Origin: JAWHTC01 sp032586155
GTDB taxonomy: Bacteria > Pseudomonadota > Alphaproteobacteria > Rhodobacterales > Rhodobacteraceae
Direction of reading: 5' to 3'
DNA length: 64,000 nt
NCBI RefSeq assembly: GCF_032586155.1
Contig: NZ_JAWHTC010000002.1
Span: 1 to 64,000 of the forward strand
Notes under the pieces: model-generated
Database searches by the model: none
Seen by the model: the letters and a program-made list of their open reading frames with translations, nothing else
Told to the model about the DNA's origin: nothing
Part shown: in pieces, positions 16,643 to 24,847 of the stretch
Numbering within the stretch: position 1 is the first letter of the stretch
Layout: each line of letters starts with the position of its first letter
Position numbers and translations under genes: made by a program

Positions 16643-17064
16643 GGCAATTACCCTCCTTGGGCGGCCCTGCCAACCTGATTGACACCTCCGCAATTAGTCA
16701 TATCGCGGCACTGTAAACGCCGGGCGTTTCCAAGCCAAGCTTTGTGACAACACGAGAGTTTTGAGGACCCAATCGGTCCCGGAAACCCCCCGATTGATTC
16801 AAGGCTTGTCCCGACCCTTAGCTGCCGTTGGCCGACGTCACCCCAGATAAATTTGGCATCCTGGAACATTGCCTGCGCCCTAGCGGATCCGATATTCTCC
16901 CCTCCTCATGTATGGGCCCCGTATCGCGTCCGCATCCTGCCCCTCACCAACCGTCCCGCTGGTCGTGTCTTCGCTCTAGCTCCGTTTGCCCGTTTCGCCC
17001 CCAGGAATGCCCCACTCTCGCGGCTCCTCAGGCTAAGTCGATGAATGGAGTTCCCCCGGTTTGA
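16643..17064. other. Gene-poor junction region
   Basis: No gene recognised. It contains the right arm of the long inverted repeat (16876-16924) and ends at the left tip of an IS3-family element. The open frames present are short and overlap on both strands. Confidence 0.6.
16876..16924 (+). repeat. Right arm of 49-bp long-range inverted repeat
   Basis: Matches the minus strand of 1339-1387 at 46 of 49 positions. It lies 140 bp from the left end of the IS3-family element. Confidence 0.85.
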
Positions 17065-17100
17065 TGGACACTTTTTCACTGATGAAGGAGAGTGTTTGTT

Positions 17101-17412
17101 ATGCCGAGAACGAGGAACCCGTACCCTGCGGAATTCAGGGAGCAGATGGTTGCGCTGGTTCGCACCGGGCGCAGTGTTGAAAGTTTGGCGCGGTAGTATG
17201 AGCCCTGTGCTGCCACGATCCACGAGTGGGTCAGGCAGGCGGCTGCCGATGATGGTGATGATCCGAGCAGCCTGACCAGCGAAGAACGTGACGAACTGCG
17301 CCAGCTTCGGCGGGAGGTGAAGCAGTTGCGCCAGGAGCGCGACATTCTCTCAAAGGCCGCGGCCTGGTTTGCACAAAACGACGTGACATCGCGCAGGTCT
17401 TCAAATTCATGA
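17101..17412 (+). pseudogene. IS3-family transposase orfA, nonsense mutation
   Basis: A 103-codon orfA. The N-terminal helix-turn-helix begins PRTRNPYPAEFREQMVALVR, and the C-terminal leucine-zipper region ends ELRQLRREVKQLRQERDILSK. Codon 32 is TAG (17194-17196) where relatives have an acidic or other residue in an LAREYEP-like context, so the DNA-binding half is separated from the zipper. The end overlaps orfB, as in elements that make OrfAB by frameshifting. Confidence 0.85.
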
Positions 17413-17990
17413 CCGCAAATCAGGCCGAGTATTCGATCCAGATGATGTCACGCACGCTGGGGGTGTCTCGCAGCGGGTTCTATGCCTATCACAGCCGCCC
17501 GCCGAGTGTTCGCCAGGTTGCCGATGAGGCGTTGAGCAAGCGGGTCACGGCGATCCACGAGGCTTCGAAAGAGACCTATGGTGCCCCCCGCATTCACGCC
17601 GAACTGGCCGATGAAGGTATCTTCGTTGGTCGCAAGCGTGTCGAGCGTCTGATGCTAGCTAAGGGCTTGAGGGGCGTTAGCCGCCGCAAGTTCGTGGTGA
17701 CCACCGAGCGCGACCCAAGGGTGCGCCCTGCCGCCGATTTGGTGTATCGCAACTTCTATGCCCATGCGCCGAACGTGCTGTGGGTGGCCGACATCACCTT
17801 TGTGCCGACCTGGACGGGCTTTCTGTATCTGGCTGTCGTACTGGATGCCTTCAGCCGCCGTGTTGTCGGCTGGGCCATGGGCACACACCAACGAACGCAA
17901 CGGGTATTGGATGCGATGAACATGGCCGTCACGCAGCGAAAGCCATCGAGTGTGATCCATCATTCGGATCAGGGGTCGCAATACACCTCT
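17409..17990 (+). pseudogene. IS3-family transposase orfB, 3' truncated
   Basis: About 194 recognisable codons of the rve-type integrase core. The first catalytic Asp is in VADITF (residue 128) and the second in HHSDQGSQYTS (187). The expected C-terminal part with the catalytic Glu (normally followed by SFF) is absent. After Ser194 the frame runs into unrelated sequence until a stop at 18171-18173. The loss of the Glu makes it inactive. Confidence 0.88.
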
Positions 17991-18195
17991 AATCCGATGG
18001 ACTACGAGCCGGAACCGTCGCAGTACTGCGAGGGTTCACTTGGGCATGTTATTTTGACAACTGATAGCGGGTACTTGGCGCGAACCGCTTGTGCGTTTCA
18101 AAGCCTTGCCGGATGCATTTTTTCTGTTAACCTGCTCGTGGTATTCGTTTCTTGCTTTAGACGGTTTCTGTGAAGAACTAACAACAGGGAAAACT

Positions 18196-18372
18196 ATGAA
18201 AAAGATACTACTTGCCGCCGCCGTGACCGGATCGTTGGTTGCTATGCCTGCCATTGCCGACACCAAGGCCGACCCGTTTGTTTCGACGCAGGGAGCGTTG
18301 AGCCCGTTGGCCGTGGCCGGGATCGCGGGTGGCATAATTATTATTGGCATTGCGGCTTCGGACGGCAGCTGA
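18196..18372 (+). CDS. Small exported peptide, unknown function
   Basis: A 58-residue protein with an AGGGA ribosome site. A signal peptide covers about residues 1-21 (cleavage after AIA), then comes a short mature part with a glycine/isoleucine helix GIAGGIIIIGIAASDGS at the C-terminus. After cleavage about 37 residues remain, so it would be a tiny membrane-active or membrane-inserted peptide. I know no function for it; similar tiny exported proteins occur in Rhodobacterales. It stands alone and is followed by a strong terminator, suggesting a well-transcribed monocistronic gene. Confidence 0.7.
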   Translation: MKKILLAAAVTGSLVAMPAIADTKADPFVSTQGALSPLAVAGIAGGIIIIGIAASDGS

Positions 18373-18405
18373 AAACAGTAACCTTACGATCTCCAAACCC
18401 AAAAA

Positions 18406-18438
18406 CCGAGGGCGGTGCGGCCCTCGGTTTTTCTTTTT
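18406..18438 (+). terminator. Strong rho-independent terminator
   Basis: Perfect 8-bp stem CCGAGGGC / GCCCTCGG with a GGTGCG loop, then TTTTTCTTTTT. A-rich sequence on the left (AAAAA) could make it work on the minus strand too. Confidence 0.92.
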
Positions 18439-18731
18439 GTTCTATCGGAGGAAATCATCCGGATTTACTTTTCAAGTTGCTTCTTTTTCCGCGTTGATTG
18501 GAACCAGCGCGACCGGGTTCAAAGCAGTATTGCGAGGCAGGACCGGATGCACAAACTGTCCTCTTGAGTTGATGGAGCGGTTGTTCGCGGCGCAGGATCG
18601 GACAGTTAGGAGCATTGCCGCGCTATTGTCGCGTGATTTTGAGCGTTTGGAGTATCGGGTTTCAAGAAGAGACACGAACCTGAGACCATTTAATGCCGGT
18701 TTACAGCGCCGCCGCAAAGATCGGCACCGCT
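18439..18731. other. Intergenic region without recognised gene
   Basis: No family is recognisable in any frame. It lies between the terminator of the 58-residue peptide gene and the end of the convergent otnC gene. Confidence 0.5.
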
Positions 18732-19382
18732 TCAGTCGTCCCATTCAACGTCAAACCGTGTCACGACATTTCGTACGTCTTCGTCACTGAGCCCCAAGGC
18801 CCGGACCCCGCGCAAGATGATCGCGAGTTTCGCGGTTTCCTCCAACTCCTCTATCGCGTTGCAGGCCGCCTCGACGTCCTTGCCCGCAACCACCGGGCCG
18901 TGATTGGCCAGCATGACGGCGCTGCGCTTACCCGCAAGCCCGCGTACAGCCTCGCCCATTGCTGGATCGCCCGGCATGAAAAACGGCAGGAGTTTCACCT
19001 TGCCCAATTTCATGATCGCATAGGGGGTTAGGTGCGGCAGAAAATCATCCGCGTCCGCGTCCGGCATCATCGACCAGGCAACCGCGTGGCACGAATGAAG
19101 ATGAACAACGGCCCCGGCTGAGTGTCGCGTGTCATAAAAGGCGGAATGCAACGGCATTTCCTTTGTCGGCTGATCACCGCCAATTAGGTTGCCCTTGGCG
19201 TCAAATCGGCTGAGCCTGCCAGGGTCGAGACGGCCGAAACTTGTCCCTGTCGGTGACACCAGCAACCCGCCATCATCCGTCCGGGCGGAAATATTGCCGG
19301 TACTGCCACCGGTCAGTCCACGATCGAACATCGACTTCGCCAACAGGCAAATCTGTTCCCGCAATTCGGTTTCCGCGCTCAT
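18732..19382 (-). CDS. otnC: 3-oxo-tetronate 4-phosphate decarboxylase OtnC
   Basis: A 216-residue class II aldolase/adducin-family enzyme. The phosphate-binding GSTGNISAR is at about residues 21-29, the metal-binding His pair is in VVHLHSCHAVAWS, and a further metal ligand is in LANHGPV. In the tetronate pathway it decarboxylates the phosphorylated 3-oxo acid to dihydroxyacetone phosphate and CO2. The start overlaps the OtnK stop by 4 bp, the standard otnK-otnC pairing. L-fuculose-phosphate aldolase is the alternative reading, but the OtnK neighbour decides it. Confidence 0.88.
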   Translation of the reverse strand: MSAETELREQICLLAKSMFDRGLTGGSTGNISARTDDGGLLVSPTGTSFGRLDPGRLSRFDAKGNLIGGDQPTKEMPLHSAFYDTRHSAGAVVHLHSCHAVAWSMMPDADADDFLPHLTPYAIMKLGKVKLLPFFMPGDPAMGEAVRGLAGKRSAVMLANHGPVVAGKDVEAACNAIEELEETAKLAIILRGVRALGLSDEDVRNVVTRFDVEWDD

Positions 19383-20650
19383 GTCGTCTCCAGCATGGCT
19401 TGGGCGTCCCGGAAAAACATTTCAGCCCCGAAATTCCCAGATTTAAGTGTCAGGGCGATGACATGCCCGTCCGACCGACAATAGGTCCAGGGCACACCGG
19501 GGGCAATTTCTTCACCGATATGCAATCGGTTGACGCCCAATGCCTGTGTCACCGCCCCCGATGTTTCACCACCCGCGACCACAAAGCGGCGCGCCCCGGC
19601 ATCCCGCGCGGCGACAGCGCAGGCCGCCAAGGCGTGCTCGACAAGCTCGCCTGCATTTTCAGCACCTAGAATACCCTGCACTTTCTTCAACTCTGCTGGC
19701 TCTGCGGTGGCATACAGGATCGGTGCTCGGGTCAGATCTTGCTGTGCCAACCAGTTAAGGGCCGCCTGGGGCCCGTTGTTTGCCAGCTCGACCGGGTCGA
19801 TCTGATATGCCGGAGCATTCGTTTCCAGATAACGGGCGACCTGCTGACGCGTCATTGCCGAACAACTTCCGGACAACACGATCGTCCCGGGGTCGGTCGA
19901 AGGTGCGAAGGCCTTCGACGCATCGGCGGCCAGAATACCCTCGGCCCGAAAAAGCTCGGGCAACGGCATCGCCACCGCGCTTCCTCCTGTTAAAAGCACC
20001 ATTTCCCGGCAGGCATGCGCAATGACCTCGAGATCGGAATTGGCCACAGCGTCGACGACAACATGGGCCACCCCCTCCTCTTGCAGTTTTCGCAACTCTT
20101 TGCGGACTGTTTCGTCTCCTGCCGCCACGGCCAGCCGGTTGATCAGACCCACTTTCCCCTGCACCTGAGGGGACAGAATGCGCATCAGATTGCTGTCGCG
20201 CATGGGGGTCAGTGGATGATCTTTCATTGGGCTCTCCGCCAGGAGCTGTTGCCCGACAAAGAGATTGCCCATGAACACCGCACGGCCATTTTCGGGAAAG
20301 GCCGGACAATAGATCGTCTGTTCAGCGCCCAGATCTTTCATCAGGGCCTCGGCAACCGGGCCGATATTCCCTTTTGCGGTGCTGTCGAAGGTAGAGCAGT
20401 ACTTCCAGAAAAACCGCTTGGCACCGGCCTGCTGCAACCATTTCAAAGCTGCTCGGGCATCTGAAACCGCCTCAGGCACGGGTGCTGTACGACATTTCAG
20501 TGCAATCACTTCCATCGCTGCCGCGTTGACAGGCGGTTCCTCTGGAACCCCGATCCGAAGTGACACGGGGACACCGCTGCGTGCAAGAAGGCCCGCCAAA
20601 TCGGTAGCGCCAGTAAAGTCATCGGCGATACATCCAAGAACTGTCGGCAT
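19379..20650 (-). CDS. otnK: 3-oxo-tetronate kinase OtnK
   Basis: A 423-residue four-carbon acid sugar kinase (DUF1537 family). The N-terminal sugar-binding domain begins LGCIADDFTGATDLAGLLARSG (residues 5-26) and includes KYCSTFDSTAKGNIG. The C-terminal nucleotide-binding domain carries VAGGETSGAVTQALG. It phosphorylates the 3-oxo-tetronates made by LtnD or DenD, both encoded elsewhere in this window. It is divergent from the enolase-superfamily gene at 20788, with the operator at 20723-20732 between them. Confidence 0.9.
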   Translation of the reverse strand: MPTVLGCIADDFTGATDLAGLLARSGVPVSLRIGVPEEPPVNAAAMEVIALKCRTAPVPEAVSDARAALKWLQQAGAKRFFWKYCSTFDSTAKGNIGPVAEALMKDLGAEQTIYCPAFPENGRAVFMGNLFVGQQLLAESPMKDHPLTPMRDSNLMRILSPQVQGKVGLINRLAVAAGDETVRKELRKLQEEGVAHVVVDAVANSDLEVIAHACREMVLLTGGSAVAMPLPELFRAEGILAADASKAFAPSTDPGTIVLSGSCSAMTRQQVARYLETNAPAYQIDPVELANNGPQAALNWLAQQDLTRAPILYATAEPAELKKVQGILGAENAGELVEHALAACAVAARDAGARRFVVAGGETSGAVTQALGVNRLHIGEEIAPGVPWTYCRSDGHVIALTLKSGNFGAEMFFRDAQAMLETT

Positions 20651-20722
20651 GGTTCGGATTCCCCCTGGTTTGAGCTGGCTGACCCGGAATTTCCTGCCCT
20701 AGTATCCTCAATCATCCCCATT

Positions 20723-20732
20723 TGGTATACCA
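20723..20732. promoter_or_regulatory. UxuR/ExuR-like operator, site 1
   Basis: Palindrome TGGTATACCA in AT-rich flanks, in the 137-bp gap between divergent otnK and the dehydratase gene at 20788. It is one of six identical cores in the window. Confidence 0.8.
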
Positions 20733-20787
20733 TTTTTGAGAAAACGGGCTAATATCCTAGGTAAACGAAGATCGATCAGAGGTTCCG

Positions 20788-21957
20788 TTGAAAATCACGC
20801 AAGTCATCAGCCATGTGCTGCAATACGATATGCCCGAGGAACTGGGCTATTCCCAGCAGTATTACACCAAACGCAGCGCCCATCTTGTCGAGGTTCGAAC
20901 CGATGAAGGCATCACCGGGTGGGGCGAGTGTTTCGGGCCCGGCAATGTCGCGCTGGCCAACAAGGGCATCGTCGAGAAGGTCATTCAGCCGCTCATTCTG
21001 GGGGATGATCCGCTGGACCGTGACGTGATTTGGCACAAGGTTTACAATCTGACGCGCGACCACGGGCAAAAGGGTATGCCGCTGCAATCCCTGTCCGGTG
21101 TCGACATAGCCCTTTGGGATATCGCAGGGAAGGTCGCGGGACTACCCATACATAAACTGATCGGCGGTGCCCATCGCAGCGAAGTCGGCGTTTACGGATA
21201 TGGCATGATGCTGCGGCGCGAGGACACGACCTCGCTTGCTGCGCGTTTTGAGGACGAGGCGGCCGCCATTCGCGAGATGGGTTTTGAGGCCACGAAAATG
21301 AAGGTCGGCTTTGGCCCAAAGGATGACGTGAAACTGGCCGAGGCCGTTCGACGCGGCGTCGGGCCGGACTATCCCTTCATGGTGGATGCCAATCATTGCT
21401 ACACGACTTCCGATGCGTTTTACGTCGGTCACGCGCTCGAAGAGTTGGAGGCTTACTGGTTCGAGGAACCCGTGGCACCCGAAGATCTGGACGGATACCG
21501 TGAGCTTCGCCGCGGCCTGAAGTTGAACATCGCAGGCGGCGAAGCCGAGTTCAATCGCTGGGGCTGGCGGTCGATCCTCGAAAACCGTGGTCTGGACATC
21601 GCTCAACCCGAGGTCTGCGCCCTGGGCGGCATTTCCGAATACCTTCGCGTTCTGGCCCTGGCGCATGCCCATTTCACACCGGTGGCCAACCACGTCTGGG
21701 GCTCGGCCATTGCCGTTGCGACCAACCTGCAACTTTTGGCCGCTATGCCGCCCCTGCCAGGCGGAATGCATCAATGGTCACCTTGGCTCGAATTCGACAC
21801 CACCGACAACAAGTTCAGGGACCAGCTGCTTGTCGACCCGTTGAACATTCAGGAGCAGGTCAAGAAGACCGGTGGCAAAGTCGCCATTCCAACCGGCCCG
21901 GGGCTTGGCGTTGAGCCGGACATGGGCTTCATCAAGGCCTATGAAGTTGATGCCTGA
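20788..21957 (+). CDS. Enolase-superfamily sugar-acid dehydratase
   Basis: A 389-residue mandelate racemase/muconate lactonizing enzyme family protein. It has the KxK base pair (Lys170, Lys172 in ATKMKVG), metal ligands Asp200, Glu226 and Glu252 (DAN, FEEP, GGEAEF) and a candidate His base in VANHVWG near 302. This arrangement fits acid-sugar dehydratases or racemases of the MR subgroup. The substrate cannot be read from the sequence. As first gene of an operon with uxaC, uxuB and uxuA, a hexonate or hexarate is likely. The gap to uxaC is 35 bp. Confidence 0.82.
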   Translation: MKITQVISHVLQYDMPEELGYSQQYYTKRSAHLVEVRTDEGITGWGECFGPGNVALANKGIVEKVIQPLILGDDPLDRDVIWHKVYNLTRDHGQKGMPLQSLSGVDIALWDIAGKVAGLPIHKLIGGAHRSEVGVYGYGMMLRREDTTSLAARFEDEAAAIREMGFEATKMKVGFGPKDDVKLAEAVRRGVGPDYPFMVDANHCYTTSDAFYVGHALEELEAYWFEEPVAPEDLDGYRELRRGLKLNIAGGEAEFNRWGWRSILENRGLDIAQPEVCALGGISEYLRVLALAHAHFTPVANHVWGSAIAVATNLQLLAAMPPLPGGMHQWSPWLEFDTTDNKFRDQLLVDPLNIQEQVKKTGGKVAIPTGPGLGVEPDMGFIKAYEVDA

Positions 21958-21992
21958 CCGAAAAGCCACCATTTCAACCGGGATAAAACGAC

Positions 21993-23399
21993 ATGCCTTT
22001 TCTAGACGAAGATAGGCTGTTCCCTTCTGAACCGGGCCAGCGCGCGGTTGCCAGGGAACTCTATTCTACAGTGAGGGACGCACCGCTGGTCTGTCCTCAC
22101 GGACACACCGAGGCACGCTGGTTTGCCGAGGACCTGCCATTTCCCGACCCGTCCGCTCTTTTTGTAATCCCGGACCACTACGTGTTCCGGATGTTGTGTT
22201 CCGCCGGAATCGCCCTGACTGACCTGGGTGTGCCGCGGGTCGATGGCGGCCCGGTCGAAGCCGATCCGCGCCGCGTCTGGCGGCTGTTTGCCCGGAATTA
22301 CCACCTGTTCCGCGGCACCCCAAGCCGCCTCTGGCTGGACCATGCCTTCCAGGACGTGTTTGGCTGCGACACCCGGCTTACCGCTGACAACGCAGACTGG
22401 TACTTCGACCATATCAGTGACTGCCTGACGCGCGCGGAATTTCGCCCCCGCGCGCTGTACGACCGGTTCGGGATCGAAGCAATTTCGACAACGGACAGCC
22501 CGATCGACGACCTTCGGTGGCATCGCCAGCTCAGAGAAAGCGATTGGGCTGGCCGGATCGTACCAACCTACCGCCCCGACACTGTCATCGACCCCGAGCA
22601 TGAAGGCTTCATCGAAAACATCGAAACGCTGGGGGCATTGACCGGCACGGACATCTCATCCTGGCAAGCCTATCTGGATGCGCATCGCATCCGCCGGGCC
22701 GCCTTCAAGTCCCTTGGAGCGACGGCGACAGATCATGGCCATCCATCGGCCAGAACCGCCGATCTACCCACGCCGGAAGCTGCTGCGCTCTATGCAACCG
22801 TTCTGGCTGGCAAAGCAACTCCCGACGAGGCCGAATTATTCCGCGCCCAGATGTTAACGGAAATGGCCCGGATGAGCCTTGAGGACGGTTTGGTCATGCA
22901 GCTTCACGCAGGGTCGCACCGGAACCATTCATCCACGGTTATGGCGCGCCATGGCCGCGACATGGGCTTCGACATTCCCGGACGAACCAGTTTCGTCGAA
23001 CACCTCAAACCCCTGCTCAATGCGGTGGGTATGAAACCGCGCATGACGCTTATCCTGTTCACACTGGACGAAACCACTTATGGCCGTGAGCTGGCCCCCT
23101 TGGCAGGGGCGTACCCTGCACTCAGGCTCGGCCCGGCCTGGTGGTTTTTTGACAGTTTCGAAGGCATGTTGCGATACCGCCGACGCGTCACGGAAACTGC
23201 CGGGTTCTACAACACCGTGGGCTTCAACGACGACACGCGGGCGTTTTGTTCGATCCCGGCACGGCATGACGTGGCGCGCCGGGTGGACAGCACCTATTTG
23301 GCCGAGATGGTCACGACCGGTCGCCTCGACATTGACGAAGCGCATGACCTGGCACACGAGCTTGCGGGCGGCCTTGCCAGAAAAGCCTACAAGTTATGA
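21993..23399 (+). CDS. uxaC: Glucuronate isomerase (uronate isomerase)
   Basis: A 468-residue amidohydrolase-superfamily enzyme converting D-glucuronate to D-fructuronate (and D-galacturonate to D-tagaturonate). Typical landmarks are CPHGHTEA near residue 34, the long alpha-helical stretch with WRLFARNYHLFRGTPSRLW, STTDSPIDDLRWH (about 169-181) and QLHAGSHRNHS (about 304-314). The length is normal for the family. It overlaps the uxuB start by 4 bp, so hexuronates flow directly into the reductase step. Confidence 0.93.
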   Translation: MPFLDEDRLFPSEPGQRAVARELYSTVRDAPLVCPHGHTEARWFAEDLPFPDPSALFVIPDHYVFRMLCSAGIALTDLGVPRVDGGPVEADPRRVWRLFARNYHLFRGTPSRLWLDHAFQDVFGCDTRLTADNADWYFDHISDCLTRAEFRPRALYDRFGIEAISTTDSPIDDLRWHRQLRESDWAGRIVPTYRPDTVIDPEHEGFIENIETLGALTGTDISSWQAYLDAHRIRRAAFKSLGATATDHGHPSARTADLPTPEAAALYATVLAGKATPDEAELFRAQMLTEMARMSLEDGLVMQLHAGSHRNHSSTVMARHGRDMGFDIPGRTSFVEHLKPLLNAVGMKPRMTLILFTLDETTYGRELAPLAGAYPALRLGPAWWFFDSFEGMLRYRRRVTETAGFYNTVGFNDDTRAFCSIPARHDVARRVDSTYLAEMVTTGRLDIDEAHDLAHELAGGLARKAYKL

Positions 23400-24847
23400 A
23401 ACACGCTGCCCGGTTGAACCGAAATGCCTTACCGCCAGGTACATCCATTCCAAGGCCGGGGATCGTTCATCTGGGTTTGGGGGCTTTCTTTCGGGCACAT
23501 ATTGCAACCTATCTGGCCGACGCCATGGAGGCCTCCGGCGGCGATTGGGGTGTGGTCGGCATCAGCCTCCAATCCACCGCTACGCCGGACAAGCTGGCAC
23601 CACAAGACAATATGTACAACGCCGTCGAAGCGGGCCCCACGGGACATCGGTTCCGGCTAATGTGTAACATCACCGAGGCCATCGCAGCACGGGGCAACCC
23701 GGCCGCGGTCCTGGAACGCATGGCCGACCCCTCGACAAAAATCGTAACCCTCACCGTCACGGAAAAAGGGTATTGCCACGAACCCGCAACCGGGCGCTTG
23801 CGGCGCGATGCCCCGGAGATCAAGCACGACCTGATACACCCTGACGCCCCCCAAACGGCCATTGGTTACCTCGTCCGCGCCCTTGATCTGCGCCGTCGCG
23901 CAGGACATCGCCCATTCACGGTGCTAAGCTGCGATAACCTGCCGGGCAACGGCCACATGACGCGGGCGCTGGTGCTGGAATTCGCGGAAGCGATGGATGA
24001 AACCCTAGCCGTCTGGATTGAAGCAGAGGCACGGTTCCCCAATTGCATGGTTGACCGAATTGTACCGGCCACGACCGAGGCCGATATCGACATGGTTGCC
24101 GCAGAAACCGGTTGGCTTGATCTAACACCGGTCATTCACGAACCGTTCCGGCAATGGGTGATAGAGGATGATTTCGTCGATGATCTGCGACCTGCGATGG
24201 AAAAAACCGGTGCACAAATGGTCAGGGATGTCACCCCGTTCGAGGATATGAAACTGCGCTGCCTGAACGGCACGCATTCGGCGCTTGCCTATCTTGGCTA
24301 TCTTTCCGGATATGACACGGTCAACGACACGGTTGCTGACCCGGTTTTCGAAACTTTCTGCCTGCGGCTCTGGGATACCGAGATCATTCCAACGCTTGAG
24401 CCAGTACCAGATATGAATATGTCAGCGTATTCCCGCCAATTGCTTGAACGTTACCATAACCAATCCATACGTCACGCGACCAGTCAGATCGCGATGGACG
24501 GTTCGCAAAAGCTCCCCCAGCGGATACTGGGGACAATCCGGGACAACCTGATGCGGGATCACCCCTGCCCCGGGTTGTTCCTGGTTGTTGCAGCGTGGAT
24601 GAAATACGCGTCCGGGGTCGATGAGGACGGCGCGCGGATCAACGTCAGCGATCCTTTGGCCGGGCGTACAGCCGGGCTTTGGCAGAACAACCCATCGGCC
24701 CGGACCCGTACCAACGCCTTCCTCGCAATCAGGGACGTGTTCGGCGCGCGGGCAGAGGACAGAGCGTTTCGCGTAGGGCTGGAAAGCGCCTGTTCGGAAC
24801 TGGAAACATTCGGCGCCCGCGGTGCTGTGGAAAGGAGCCTCCAATGA
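23396..24847 (+). CDS. uxuB: Fructuronate reductase (mannitol dehydrogenase family)
   Basis: A 483-residue polyol-specific long-chain dehydrogenase. It has the N-terminal NAD fold IVHLGLGAFFRAHIATYLAD (residues 23-42) and the catalytic Lys in a region carrying DMKLRCLNGTHSALAYLG (about 283-300). It reduces D-fructuronate to D-mannonate. Related mannitol or tagaturonate reductases differ little in sequence, but the order uxaC-uxuB-uxuA supports UxuB. Overlaps of 4 bp on both sides show tight coupling. Confidence 0.9.
   Translation: MKHAARLNRNALPPGTSIPRPGIVHLGLGAFFRAHIATYLADAMEASGGDWGVVGISLQSTATPDKLAPQDNMYNAVEAGPTGHRFRLMCNITEAIAARGNPAAVLERMADPSTKIVTLTVTEKGYCHEPATGRLRRDAPEIKHDLIHPDAPQTAIGYLVRALDLRRRAGHRPFTVLSCDNLPGNGHMTRALVLEFAEAMDETLAVWIEAEARFPNCMVDRIVPATTEADIDMVAAETGWLDLTPVIHEPFRQWVIEDDFVDDLRPAMEKTGAQMVRDVTPFEDMKLRCLNGTHSALAYLGYLSGYDTVNDTVADPVFETFCLRLWDTEIIPTLEPVPDMNMSAYSRQLLERYHNQSIRHATSQIAMDGSQKLPQRILGTIRDNLMRDHPCPGLFLVVAAWMKYASGVDEDGARINVSDPLAGRTAGLWQNNPSARTRTNAFLAIRDVFGARAEDRAFRVGLESACSELETFGARGAVERSLQ

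Larger units (their letters stand above)
17065..17990 (+). mobile_element. Degenerate IS3-family insertion sequence
   Basis: The left end starts near TGGACACTTTTTC (17065-17077), followed by orfA (17101-17412) and orfB (from 17409), the usual overlapping IS3 arrangement. The right part, including the third catalytic residue and the right terminal repeat, is missing; similarity ends near 17990. orfA has an internal TAG. The element cannot move by itself. Confidence 0.88.

Noticed and set aside
16885..16924. tRNA-derived attachment site
   Set aside because: The inverted-repeat arms contain no tRNA-like sequence, and no integrase gene lies nearby.
18344..18790. Open frame of 148 residues on the plus strand
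   Set aside because: It crosses a strong terminator and runs into the end of otnC; no family recognised.
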